Shown here piece after piece: positions 31,574 to 40,371 of a DNA stretch of 49,152 bases (position 1 is the first letter of the stretch; every line of letters starts with the position of its first letter). A model generated the notes under the pieces. It searched no databases. It was not told the DNA's origin and saw only the letters and a list, made by a program, of their open reading frames with translations. This DNA is from Streptomyces beigongshangae. GTDB lineage: Bacteria > Actinomycetota > Actinomycetes > Streptomycetales > Streptomycetaceae. The stretch covers positions 1 through 49,152 of the forward strand of contig NZ_JAHKJW010000057.1 in the NCBI RefSeq assembly GCF_019710745.1, given 5' to 3'. Both the position numbers and the translations under genes were made by a program.

Positions 31574-33094
31574 TCATCTCACCGGAACGGCCGGTTCCGC
31601 CAGCCCGACCGGCCAGGTGTGCACCGGCTCGCCGAGGTGCATCAGCTCGCTGTACCGCTTCGTCGTGGCGGCCAGCGCCTCGTCCCGTCCCATGCCGCTC
31701 TCCAGCGCCCCGTGGAACGCACGGGACTGCCAGGAGGCGCCGTTGATCCCCCGCTTGCACCGCTCCTCGATGACTCCGAGGTAGAGGTCCCGGTCGGCCG
31801 GCTCGATGCCCCACGCGTCCAGGCCCGACGCCGCGAGCGGCAGCAGTTCGTCCAGCACCAGCTGTACCGCGGGCATCCGTGTGACGCCGCCGTGCCTGCC
31901 GCGCCGCGGCCACTCCAGCTTCGCGTCGATGCCGTAGCGGCATGCCTGGTCGAAGTTGGCCGCCGCGGCCTCGAAGGGCAGCCGGGTCCAGACCGGCCGC
32001 GTCTCGGTGGCCAGGGCGCGGACGAGTCCGTAGTAGAAGACCGCGTTGGCGACGGTGTCGACCACCGTGGGGCCCGCGGGCAGCACGCGGTTCTCGACGC
32101 GCAGGTGCGGGACGCCGTCCTCGATGTCGTACACCGGGCGGTTCCAGCGGTACACGGTGCCGTTGTGCAGGACGAGTTCGGCGAGCTTGGGGGTGCCGCC
32201 CTCGTCGAGGACGCGCATCGGGTCCTCCTCGTCGCGGATGGGCAGCAGAGGAGGGAAGTAGCGCAGGTTCTCCTCGAAGAGGTCGTACGCCGAGGAGATC
32301 CACCGCTCGCCGAACCAGGTGCGCGGCCGTACCCCCTGCGCCTGCAGCTCGGGCGAACGGGTGTCAGTGGACTGCAGGAAGAGCGGGGGCCGGGACTCGC
32401 GCCACAGCTCACGGCCGAAGAGGAACGGCGAGTTGGCGCCGACGGCTATCTGGGCCGCGGCCGTGGCCTGCGCGGCGTTCCACACGTCGGCGAACCGGTC
32501 GGGGGTCACCTGGAGGTGCAGCTGCACGGAGGTGCAGGCCGCTTCGGGCGCGATGGACGCCGAGGTGCAGCTGAGCCGCTCCACGCCCTCGATGTCCAGC
32601 GTGAAGTCCTCGCCGCGGGCCGCGACGATCTGGTCGTTGAGCAGCGTGTAGCGGTCCACGTCGGAGAGGTTCGCCGAGACGAGGTCGTCGCGGGCGAGGG
32701 TGGGCAGAATGCCGATCATCACTATTCCGGCGTCGACCTCCTTCGCCTTTCGGTGGGCGTACGCGAGGGAGGCGCGCAGCTCCTCGGCAAGCTGGTCGAA
32801 TACGCGGCCCTCCAGCCGGTGGGGGGCGATGTTCACTTCCAGATTGAACATGGCGAGCTCTGTTTGGAAATCACGGCTGGCTATGCGTTCGAGTACTTGC
32901 GCATTCATCATCCTCGGCATGCCGTCGGGCCCCGCCAGATTCAGCTCGATCTCCATACCCATGAGATTCTTGGGACGGTCGAACTGCTTCTCCTCCAGCA
33001 ACCGCGCCAGCCCCTCCAGACACTGCTGGAGCTTTTCCCGGTACCGCCGGCGGTCGGACAGGCCGATGGTCCCCGCCACGACGTTCTCCCCCAT
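31574..33094 (-). CDS. Glutamate-cysteine ligase-like (GCS2 family) carboxylate-amine ligase
   Basis: 506 residues, matching the GCS2/YbdK-like superfamily: MGMEIELNLAGPDG (about 46-59) with the acidic metal ligands, ELAMFNLEVNIAP (about 79-91), and ANSPFLFGRELWRESR. It forms an amide or peptide bond between a carboxylate and an amine using ATP. True GshA activity is doubtful because Streptomyces use mycothiol. The frame starts 104 codons earlier, but ATG 33094 has AGGAGG 9 nt upstream and begins like family members (MGENVV). Monocistronic. Confidence 0.9.
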   Translation of the reverse strand: MGENVVAGTIGLSDRRRYREKLQQCLEGLARLLEEKQFDRPKNLMGMEIELNLAGPDGMPRMMNAQVLERIASRDFQTELAMFNLEVNIAPHRLEGRVFDQLAEELRASLAYAHRKAKEVDAGIVMIGILPTLARDDLVSANLSDVDRYTLLNDQIVAARGEDFTLDIEGVERLSCTSASIAPEAACTSVQLHLQVTPDRFADVWNAAQATAAAQIAVGANSPFLFGRELWRESRPPLFLQSTDTRSPELQAQGVRPRTWFGERWISSAYDLFEENLRYFPPLLPIRDEEDPMRVLDEGGTPKLAELVLHNGTVYRWNRPVYDIEDGVPHLRVENRVLPAGPTVVDTVANAVFYYGLVRALATETRPVWTRLPFEAAAANFDQACRYGIDAKLEWPRRGRHGGVTRMPAVQLVLDELLPLAASGLDAWGIEPADRDLYLGVIEERCKRGINGASWQSRAFHGALESGMGRDEALAATTKRYSELMHLGEPVHTWPVGLAEPAVPVR

Positions 33095-33760
33095 CGAAGC
33101 TTCCCTCCTCGACTGGGCAGCCCCAAGAACCGGCCGCTGGTGTCCCGGGTCATCGGGGATGATGCCCAGCCAATGTGATCGATAACGCCCCGGATCCACC
33201 TCCCGGGCGCTACTCTGAACTCGGTTTCCTCGGGGCACATTCATCAGGCATGAGGCACCGTATTCCTCTTGACGGCCGACTGTGTCGTAAAAAAAGCCGA
33301 CGAGAACCAGCCGTCCACTTCGGAGGAGTATTCCGAGGTCATCGCCAGGTACCCGGCACGATCCACGGTCAAACGCGCGTGACGGCGACCCGATCGGCTC
33401 TTGCACTTAATGTGCGCAACAGCTAGCTGAAACACCGCCTGAACACAGGTCGTATAAACTCCGCCCACGAGGCAGAGAGTTGGCGCTCGCGGTCGCAGGA
33501 TCTGTCGTCGAAGTGACGTCTTCGCCGAAGGACGGGCCGCGCGGCGTCCGGTGCGCGCGTTCCCGCACGGGCACCGGAAGAATCCTGGTGGCGCGATCGC
33601 CCGGACCTTCCGGCGGCCGGCGGGCTCGCGCGGCGGACATCGCGCGGCGGACGTCCCTTGGGCGTCAGGTCCTGCACCCCCGCCCCTTTGACCCATGCTG
33701 ACAGCGCCGTCCGCCCCCGCCCCCGCGCCACCATGCCTGTCGATCGAGAGGCGATCCATC
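33095..33760. other. Long intergenic region
   Basis: 666 bp between divergent genes, AT-rich at 33240-33300 and 33400-33460. A minus-strand frame 33244-33435 (GTG start, about 63 residues, ending KRNTVPHA) preceded by TTTATACG at 33450-33460 has protein-like composition, but no recognised family and a weak ribosome site, so it is not called as a gene. The remainder likely holds the promoter of the ligase gene. Confidence 0.5.
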
Positions 33761-34363
33761 ATGCCGTTGCACGTCCCTCCGGCTCCCGCGCCGGCCCTGC
33801 GCACCGTCCTCACGGCCCTCGGTTCCCCGACCGCGGTCCGCGAAGCGCGTACTCCGTCCCTGCGCAACACCCAGGGGCCCCTCACGCCCGACCTCCCCCT
33901 GCCCGTCCATGTGCTCGACCGGGTCGCCCCGGTCGGCACCTCGGCCACCCGGCTCACCGGCTGGCGGTTCCTCATCCGCTGCCACGAACGTGCCGTGGCG
34001 GCCGCGGAGACCAGGCTGACCCCCGACGGCCATGCCTTCTCCCACTTCTTCGAGGGTCCCTACGTCACCGCGACCGAGCGCGCCCTGCGCCAGGCGGAGA
34101 CGATGCCGGGCTCGTACCAGCCACGTCTGCTCTCGGTACCCGAGCTCTACATGCTCACACTCTGGCTGCACGGGGATTTCCCGGCCGACGGCGCCGGAGG
34201 CCACCTCGCCGCCACCGACCTGCTGGTGCCCCTGGCGCCCGCGCCGCCCGGCATCGCCGCCCACCGCCCGCACCGGGCGGCCGACCTGCTGCCCGTCCTG
34301 ACGCACCGGCTCACGCCGAAGTCCGTCCCCGCGCCCGCCCCGCTGCTCGGCTCACCCGCCTGA
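33761..34363 (+). CDS. Conserved hypothetical protein
   Basis: 200 residues, no recognised domain. It begins MPLHVPPAPAPALRTVLTAL. A central Trp/Phe/His-rich region (GWRFLIRCHERAVAAAETRL, HAFSHFFEGPY) with PELYMLTLWLHGDFPAD looks like a folded, ligand-binding core. The ends are Pro/Ala rich. The composition shows ordinary Streptomyces coding bias, supporting a real gene. GAGAGG 9 nt before ATG 33761 supports this start. No signal peptide. Function unknown. Confidence 0.75.
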   Translation: MPLHVPPAPAPALRTVLTALGSPTAVREARTPSLRNTQGPLTPDLPLPVHVLDRVAPVGTSATRLTGWRFLIRCHERAVAAAETRLTPDGHAFSHFFEGPYVTATERALRQAETMPGSYQPRLLSVPELYMLTLWLHGDFPADGAGGHLAATDLLVPLAPAPPGIAAHRPHRAADLLPVLTHRLTPKSVPAPAPLLGSPA

Positions 34364-34741
34364 GAGCACCCGTACCTCCGTGCCCCGCGGCCCCACCCGG
34401 CCGCGGGGCACTTCACCGTGTGCGCCGCACCGCCGGGGAGGGTGTCGCACGGAGCGACGCCCGGGACACGCGACGCGCTCCTGGCCCGTACGGACTAGCC
34501 CCATCCGGCCATGGCGAACCCCCCGAAGGGACAGCCCGGTCGGGGTGAACCGTCCGCCCGGGCCATGCGTCATCAACCTGTGAGGAGTGCTGCCGTCAAA
34601 TCCCTGCGGATCGACGGCCGTAGGGCAACACTGGGTTCCGGACCATCTGACAAACGGGGGGCGGCCATGGACACCAGTTCGAGCCGCAAGACAGAGAACA
34701 CACCGAACACCGACCTCACACCGAAGCGAAAGATCCCATCA
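34364..34741. other. Intergenic region before the DUF5999 gene
   Basis: 378 bp. It starts with a strong terminator hairpin and, at 34668, has an in-frame ATG preceded by GGGGGGCGG that could extend the DUF5999 protein by 25 residues. No other gene is supported. Confidence 0.5.
34380..34411 (+). terminator. Terminator of the conserved hypothetical gene
   Basis: gtgccccgcggcc (34380-34392) and ggccgcggggcac (34399-34411) are perfect 13-bp arms around ccaccc, starting 17 bp after the stop codon. Confidence 0.85.
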
Positions 34742-34945
34742 ATGTGCCAGCACCAGCGACCGTGCCCGACAGCCGACTCCGCCGACCGGGAAGCCGCGCT
34801 CCTCGTGGCGCACCACCCGGAGCAGGGATGGAGCCTGCTGTGCAACGGCGTCCTGCTCTTCGAGGACACCGGTGAGATCCTGCCGGACGGCCGGATCATC
34901 GCTCCGCACCGGTCGCCGGCCATGGACGTGATGACCGCCGCCTAG
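34742..34945 (+). CDS. DUF5999 family small protein
   Basis: 67 residues beginning MCQHQRPCPTADSADREAA. The Cys3/His/Cys8 cluster and the block VAHHPEQGWSLLCNGVLLFEDTGE are diagnostic of this actinobacterial small-protein family. Cys3, His4, Cys8 and Cys at about 38 could bind a metal; no function is established. ATG 34742 matches the family start; ATG 34668 would add a variable leader. It lies convergent to gcvP across a shared hairpin. Confidence 0.88.
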   Translation: MCQHQRPCPTADSADREAALLVAHHPEQGWSLLCNGVLLFEDTGEILPDGRIIAPHRSPAMDVMTAA

Positions 34946-35016
34946 GCCGTGTTCTGAAAGTCGGCCAGGCGGCACGGAGCGCCATGGGCGGCGGAGCCGA
35001 CCGTCCGGACACACGA

Positions 35017-35054
35017 GGGGCCGGTCCCCGGGAAGCACTCCCGGAACCGGCCCC
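35017..35054. terminator. Bidirectional hairpin between gcvP and the DUF5999 gene
   Basis: ggggccggtccccggga and tcccggaaccggcccc pair with one mismatch/bulge around agcac. It lies 72 bp after the DUF5999 stop and 27 bp beyond the gcvP stop, so it can end both transcripts. Confidence 0.75.
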
Positions 35055-35080
35055 GACGCATGCCGCGCCCGCGGGAGCGG

Positions 35081-37972
35081 CTAGCCCTCGTAGGCGTCCA
35101 GCGGCGGGCAGGAGCACACCAGGTTCCGGTCGCCGTACGCCTGGTCGATCCGCCGCACCGGCGGCCAGTACTTGTCGGCCGCCGAGACCCCGGCCGGGAA
35201 CACGGCCTCCTCACGGCTGTACGCGTGCTCCCACTCCCCGCCGAGCGCCGCCGCCGTGTGCGGGGCGTTGCGCAACGGGTTGTCGTCCGCCGCCCACTCC
35301 CCCGAGCCGACCTTCTCGATCTCCGCGCGGATGGCGGTCATCGCGTCGCAGAACCGGTCCAGCTCGGTGAGGTCCTCGCTCTCGGTGGGCTCGATCATCA
35401 GCGTGCCGGCCACCGGGAACGACATCGTCGGCGCGTGGAACCCGTAGTCGATGAGCCGCTTGGCCACGTCGTCGACGCTCACACCGGTCGCCTTGGTCAG
35501 CGGCCGCAGGTCGATGATGCACTCGTGCGCCACCAGCCCGCCGGGCCCCGTGTAGAGGACCGGGAAGTGCGGCTCCAGGCGCTTGGCCACGTAGTTGGCG
35601 CTGAGCACGGCGACCTGCGTGGCCCGCTTGAGCCCTTCACCGCCCATGAGCCGGACGTACGCCCACGAGATCGGCAGGATGCCCGCGGAACCCCAGGGGG
35701 CCGCCGAGACCGGGCCCACCCCCGTCTCCGGGCCCGCCGCGGGCTGCAGCGGGTGGTTGGGCAGGTACGGCGCCAGGTGCGCGCGCACGCCGACCGGGCC
35801 GACGCCCGGACCGCCGCCGCCGTGCGGGATGCAGAACGTCTTGTGCAGGTTGAGGTGCGAGACGTCGCCGCCGAAGTGCCCCGGCCGGGCGAGCCCGACC
35901 AGCGCGTTGAGGTTGGCGCCGTCGACGTAGACCTGGCCGCCCGCCTCGTGCACCTGTGCGCAGATGTCGGCGACGTGCTCCTCGAACACCCCGTGCGTCG
36001 AGGGGTACGTGATCATCAGCACGGACAGCTCGTCGCGGTACTGTTCGATCTTGGCCCGCAGGTCCTCGGCGTCGATCTCGCCGTCCCCGGCGGTCTTCAC
36101 GACGACGACCTTCATGCCCGCCATCACGGCGCTGGCCGCGTTGGTGCCGTGTGCGGAGGACGGGATCAGGCAGACGGTGCGCTGCTCGTCGCCGTTGGCC
36201 CGGTGGTACCCGCGGACGGCCAGCAGACCGGCCAGCTCGCCCTGCGAACCGGCGTTGGGCTGCAGCGACACCTTGTCGTAGCCGGTGACCTCGGCGAGCC
36301 GCTCCTCCAGTTCACGGATGAGGATGAGGTAGCCCTCCGCCTGCTCGGCGGGGGCGAAGGGGTGCAGCTGCCCGAACTCCGGCCAGGTGACCGGCTCCAT
36401 CTCGGTGGTCGCGTTCAGCTTCATGGTGCACGAGCCGAGCGGGATCATGCCCCGGTCGAGCGCGTAGTCGCGGTCGGCGAGGCGGCGCAGGTAGCGCAGC
36501 ATCGCGGTCTCCGAGCGGTACTGGTGGAAGACCGGGTGCGTGAGGTACATGTCGGTGCGCAGCAGCGCGGCCGGCAGCGCGTCCTCGGCCGTCGCGTCCA
36601 GCGCCGCCACGTCGGCGTCGGCGTCGACGCCGAACGCCGACCAGACGGCGTCCAGCTGCGCCCGGGTCGTCGTCTCGTCGCAGGCCAGGGACAGGTGGTC
36701 CGCGTCCACCAGGTGGAGGTTGACCCCGCCCCGGCGGGCGGCCGCGAGCGTCTCGGCGGCCCGGCCCGGCACCCGCACGGTGAGCGTGTCGAAGTACGCC
36801 TCGTGGACGACCTCGACACCGCCCGCCCGCAGACCCGCGGCGAGGATCGCGGCGTACCGGTGGGTGCGCCGCGCGATGGTCTTCAGGCCCTCGGGACCGT
36901 GGTAGACGGCGTACATCCCCGCCATCACCGCGAGCAGCACCTGGGCCGTGCAGATGTTGCTGGTCGCCTTCTCCCGGCGGATGTGCTGCTCGCGCGTCTG
37001 CAGGGCGAGCCGGTACGCCTTGTCGCCGTCCGCGTCCACCGAGACGCCGACGAGCCGGCCGGGCAGGCTGCGCGCGAACTTCTCCCGCACGGCCATGTAT
37101 CCGGCGTGCGGCCCGCCGAAGCCCATCGGGACACCGAAGCGCTGCGTCGTGCCGACGGCGATGTCGGCGCCCAGCTCCCCGGGCGGGGTGAGGAGCGTCA
37201 GGGCGAGCAGGTCGGCGGCGACGGTGACGACCGCCCCCAGCCCGTGTGCCTGCTCGACGACGGGCTTCAGGTCCCGTACGGCACCGGAGGCGCCGGGGTA
37301 CTGGAGGAGCACGCCGTTGATCTCGCGCTCGGCGAGCGCGGCGGGGATGCCGTCGCCCAGGTCGGCGACGACGACCTCGACGCCGGCGGACTCGGCACGG
37401 GTCCGGATCACGGCGACGGTCTGCGGCATGGTGTCCGCGTCGATGAGGAAGAAACCTTTCTTGTTCTTCCCCATGCGCCGCGACAGCGCCATGGCCTCGG
37501 CGGCCGCCGTGCCCTCGTCGAGCAGTGAGGCGCCGGACGTCGGCAGGCCCGTCAGATCGGCGACCATGGTCTGGAAGTTGAGCAGCGCCTCCAGGCGGCC
37601 CTGCGAGATCTCCGGCTGGTACGGCGTGTACGCGGTGTACCAGGCGGGGCTCTCCATGACGTTGCGCAGGATCACGGGCGGCGTGAACGTCCCGTAGTAG
37701 CCGAGCCCGATCATGGAGTCGAGCACCTCGTTGCGGTCCGCCAGGGAGCGCAGCTCGGCCAGCACCTCGGCCTCGGTGCGCGCACCGGGCAGGTCGAGCG
37801 CCTCGGCGTTCCTGATCACGTCCGGCACCGCGGCGGCCGTCAGCTCGTCGAGCGAGCCGTACCCCACCTGCGCGAGCATCTTGGCGCGGGCCTCGGAGTC
37901 GGGCCCGATGTGGCGCTGCTCGAAGGGGATTCCCTGTTCGAGTTCGGAGAGCGGAATGCGTTGGGCGGTCAT
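35081..37972 (-). CDS. gcvP: Glycine dehydrogenase (decarboxylating), P-protein of the glycine cleavage system
   Basis: PLP enzyme that decarboxylates glycine and passes the aminomethyl group to lipoyl-GcvH. It has 963 residues, the single-chain P-protein length. The N-terminal half starts FEQRHIGPDSEARAKML; the catalytic half carries the PLP lysine in NLHKTFCIPHGGGGPGVGP. GSCTMKLNA and GSQGELAGL precede it, all as in the family. The start is ATG 37972 with GGAGG 8 nt ahead. It is preceded by a tandem glycine riboswitch, so expression should rise with glycine. gcvT and gcvH are not in this window. Confidence 0.98.
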   Translation of the reverse strand: MTAQRIPLSELEQGIPFEQRHIGPDSEARAKMLAQVGYGSLDELTAAAVPDVIRNAEALDLPGARTEAEVLAELRSLADRNEVLDSMIGLGYYGTFTPPVILRNVMESPAWYTAYTPYQPEISQGRLEALLNFQTMVADLTGLPTSGASLLDEGTAAAEAMALSRRMGKNKKGFFLIDADTMPQTVAVIRTRAESAGVEVVVADLGDGIPAALAEREINGVLLQYPGASGAVRDLKPVVEQAHGLGAVVTVAADLLALTLLTPPGELGADIAVGTTQRFGVPMGFGGPHAGYMAVREKFARSLPGRLVGVSVDADGDKAYRLALQTREQHIRREKATSNICTAQVLLAVMAGMYAVYHGPEGLKTIARRTHRYAAILAAGLRAGGVEVVHEAYFDTLTVRVPGRAAETLAAARRGGVNLHLVDADHLSLACDETTTRAQLDAVWSAFGVDADADVAALDATAEDALPAALLRTDMYLTHPVFHQYRSETAMLRYLRRLADRDYALDRGMIPLGSCTMKLNATTEMEPVTWPEFGQLHPFAPAEQAEGYLILIRELEERLAEVTGYDKVSLQPNAGSQGELAGLLAVRGYHRANGDEQRTVCLIPSSAHGTNAASAVMAGMKVVVVKTAGDGEIDAEDLRAKIEQYRDELSVLMITYPSTHGVFEEHVADICAQVHEAGGQVYVDGANLNALVGLARPGHFGGDVSHLNLHKTFCIPHGGGGPGVGPVGVRAHLAPYLPNHPLQPAAGPETGVGPVSAAPWGSAGILPISWAYVRLMGGEGLKRATQVAVLSANYVAKRLEPHFPVLYTGPGGLVAHECIIDLRPLTKATGVSVDDVAKRLIDYGFHAPTMSFPVAGTLMIEPTESEDLTELDRFCDAMTAIRAEIEKVGSGEWAADDNPLRNAPHTAAALGGEWEHAYSREEAVFPAGVSAADKYWPPVRRIDQAYGDRNLVCSCPPLDAYEG

Positions 37973-38034
37973 GGCGGAGGCCTCCTGGTCCGACGACCTT
38001 CGAGGGCACCGCGGTCTGGGTGCCCGGACGGCCT

Positions 38035-38245
38035 CCCCTCTGTCATCTCGACCTGAGAGCTTCACCGGCTCGCCGCGGGGGCACGCCGGCTTTCACCGTC
38101 GGTGAGAGCGGAAGCCGTCGAAGACTCGCATACCGCTCTGCTTTCCAGAGTGACCTCGTCCATGCGGTACGTGTGCCTGAGAGATTCCGGGGAGGAGTTG
38201 CTCCTTCGGCGCCTCCGGCGGTCTCCGGAGGACTCTCCCGCATGG
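38035..38245 (-). promoter_or_regulatory. Tandem glycine riboswitch upstream of gcvP
   Basis: On the minus strand two aptamers follow each other. Aptamer 1 (about 38245-38120) includes GCGGGAGAG, GGCGCCGAAGGAGCAACTCC (38212-38193), AATCTCTCAGGCA and CTCTGGAAAGCAG. Aptamer 2 (about 38120-38035) includes GGTGAAAGCC, AGCTCTCAGGTC and GACAGAGGGG. These are the conserved blocks of the glycine (gcvT) riboswitch. It ends about 60 bp before the gcvP start, so control may act on termination or ribosome access; the mechanism is not resolved here. Confidence 0.95.
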
Positions 38246-38353
38246 GGTCAGCAGCCGTTGCTCAGGGTACCAGCGGGTTCCCCCGAGTGGCCGTCCCGCC
38301 CGAAGTGCTCTTTCGTAGTGCTTACGGATGAGTTGCGAGCAGCTGGAGGGCCC

Positions 38354-38728
38354 GTGCAGAGCGACATCGATCCGCGCAACCTGATAGGCCGCAAGGCGTT
38401 CGACCGCAACGGCACGCGGATCGGCACCGTCGACGAGGTCTACCTCGACGACGCGACCGGCGTACCGGAGTGGGCGGCCATCCGCACCGGCCTGTTCAGC
38501 CGGGACGCCTTCGTCCCCCTGCGGCCCAGCGCATACGCCGGCGGCTGTCTGCGCATCCCGTTCGAACGGGACCTGATCAGGGACGCCCCGGACTTCGGCG
38601 TGGGCCGCCACCTCTCCCCCGAGCAGGAACTCCAGCTCCGCCACCACTACGCCCTGGACGCCTCCCCGCCGCCCGCCCTCCCCGGCCACGGCCTCGGCGG
38701 CCTGGCCACCACGGAGGAACCGGCGTGA
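38354..38728 (+). CDS. PRC-barrel domain protein
   Basis: 124 residues. The start VQSDIDPRNLIGRKAFDRNG leads into the PRC-barrel core 'IGTVDEVYLDDATGVPEWAAI' and SRDAFVPL, a small beta-barrel found in RimM and photosynthetic reaction-centre H subunits. In Streptomyces these stand-alone proteins have unknown roles. GTG at 38354 has GGAGG 5 nt upstream. The frame extends 84 codons upstream through the gcvP riboswitch region, which is antisense, so the longer version is rejected. Confidence 0.88.
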   Translation: MQSDIDPRNLIGRKAFDRNGTRIGTVDEVYLDDATGVPEWAAIRTGLFSRDAFVPLRPSAYAGGCLRIPFERDLIRDAPDFGVGRHLSPEQELQLRHHYALDASPPPALPGHGLGGLATTEEPA

Positions 38729-38780
38729 CCCGGGCACCCGCCCGAAAGCGCGGGGACCGGGGCGGCCTCCCGCCCGCCCT

Positions 38781-40148
38781 TCACCCGCTCCCCGGCGGAA
38801 CCCCCCGCTCGACCAGCGGCAACGGCTCGGCCGCCGCCAGCGCGGGATCGTCGACCCGGAAGGTCTTCACCCGTCCCGGCCCGGAGAAGGGCGTCTCGAA
38901 CCGCACCGTCACCCGCCCCAGCCCGCTCCCCTGCACCCAGCCGTGCCCGAACTCCGCATGCCGCACGTCGTGCCCCGCGTGCCACCGCCGCCGGGCCGCG
39001 GGCACCGGTTCCTCGGGCGCCTCCTCGGCCGTCCCCTCCCCGGCGGGAAGGGGCTCGGGCTCCTCCTCCGCGGCGGTCCGCGCCTGGGCGAAGAGGTCCT
39101 CCTGCGTGTAGTCCGCGAGCCCCGAGACCCCGACCCCCAGAAGCCGCACGCCCCCTGTCGTGTCCACGGACTCCAGCAGCCGCGCCGCGGCCTCCCGCAC
39201 CACCGCGGGATCGTCCGTGGGCCCCCGCAGCGTCTCGGAGCGGGTCAGCGTCGAGAAGTCGTAGCGCCGCACCTTCAGCACGATGGTCCGCCCCGACAGC
39301 CGAGCGGCCCGCAGCCGCTGGACGCACCGGTCGGCGAGCCGCTGCACCTCGCCCCTGACCCGCACCCGGTCGTGGATGTCCACGTCGTACGTGTCCTCCA
39401 CCGACACCGACTTCGTGTCCCGCTCGGCCACCACGCGCCGCTCGTCGCGCGCCAGCGCCATGGCGTACAGGCCGACCCCGTGGGCCTTCCCCAGCAGCCG
39501 TACGAGCTCGTCCTCGCCCGCCTCCGCGATGTCCCCGACCGTGCTGATCCCGCCGCGCCGCAGATGGTCCCCCGTGGCCGGCCCGACGCCGGGCAGGACG
39601 CGCACCGACAGGGGGGCGAGCAGGGCCCGCTCGGTGCCCGGCTCTATCAGCACGAGTCCGTCGGGCTTGGCCCGCTCGGAGGCGATCTTCGCGAGCATCT
39701 TGGAGGCGGCCAGCCCCACGGACCCGGTGAGTCCGGTGACGGCCCGGATGTCGGCGCGCAGCTTCTCCCCGGCCAGCAGCGCCGACCTCTCGTCCCAGGC
39801 CGCCCGACCGGCCTCCAGGTCCACGAACGCCTCGTCCAGGCTCAGCGGCTCCACCAGCGGCGACAGCTCCCGCAGGAGCTTCATCACCTGTTCGCTGATC
39901 TCCCGGTAGAGCCCGAAGCGCGGGACGAGGTACGCGGCGTTCGGCGCCAGCCGCCGGGCCTGCGCCATGGGCATCGCGGAGTGCACCCCGAAGACCCGCG
40001 CCTCGTACGAACAGGTGGCGACCACTCCACGCGGTCCGAGGCCGCCCACGACGACCGCCTTCCCGCGCAGACTCGGCTTGGCCGCCTGCTCCGCCGAGGC
40101 GTAGAAGGCATCCATGTCGAGATGCAGGATCGTGGGCGCGGTTCTCAC
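38781..40148 (-). CDS. dinB: DNA polymerase IV (Y-family) with C-terminal Tudor-like extension
   Basis: Error-prone translesion polymerase, 455 residues. Catalytic acids are in LHLDMDAFYAS (Asp11, Asp13) and SLDEAFVD (Asp105, Glu106); the YSYEAR-like finger motif (SYEARVFGVHSAMP) is present. A clamp-binding peptide QEDLF occurs at 349-353. Beyond it, after a Glu/Pro-rich linker, residues ~397-440 (VRHAEFGHGWVQ...VTVRFETPF) resemble the C-terminal Tudor-like domain of UvrD/PcrA helicases. Starts GTG at 40148. It is not obviously under LexA control: no site was seen upstream. Confidence 0.95.
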   Translation of the reverse strand: MRTAPTILHLDMDAFYASAEQAAKPSLRGKAVVVGGLGPRGVVATCSYEARVFGVHSAMPMAQARRLAPNAAYLVPRFGLYREISEQVMKLLRELSPLVEPLSLDEAFVDLEAGRAAWDERSALLAGEKLRADIRAVTGLTGSVGLAASKMLAKIASERAKPDGLVLIEPGTERALLAPLSVRVLPGVGPATGDHLRRGGISTVGDIAEAGEDELVRLLGKAHGVGLYAMALARDERRVVAERDTKSVSVEDTYDVDIHDRVRVRGEVQRLADRCVQRLRAARLSGRTIVLKVRRYDFSTLTRSETLRGPTDDPAVVREAAARLLESVDTTGGVRLLGVGVSGLADYTQEDLFAQARTAAEEEPEPLPAGEGTAEEAPEEPVPAARRRWHAGHDVRHAEFGHGWVQGSGLGRVTVRFETPFSGPGRVKTFRVDDPALAAAEPLPLVERGVPPGSG

Positions 40149-40371
40149 TCGTCCGATGCTGCCCTACGCCACTGACAACGCCCACCCCGCACCACGGGCC
40201 ACCGGCCCGGCCGGTCCCGGTGGTGCGCAGCCGCGCCACCGGTGCGGCCGCGCCTGCCGTGCCACGCCGGTCAGAGCAGGCCGCGCCGGTCCTGACTGCC
40301 GCCGAACCGTCACTGCCGCCGAACCGCCCCGGACCATTTCCGGTCCGCTCCCGGCAGCCCTCGGACCGCCC

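Noticed and set aside
35060..37528. 822-codon plus-strand open frame antisense to gcvP (and similar long frames at 45782-48229 and 31619-33178)
   Set aside because: They mirror real genes on the other strand. Their composition (Arg/Leu/Val/Asp/Gly rich, repetitive) is the expected shadow of high-GC3 codons; none has a family match, and the true gene on the other strand is clear.
38102..38353. 84-codon upstream extension of the PRC-barrel protein
   Set aside because: It would be antisense to the glycine riboswitch, lacks family similarity, and GTG 38354 has its own GGAGG.
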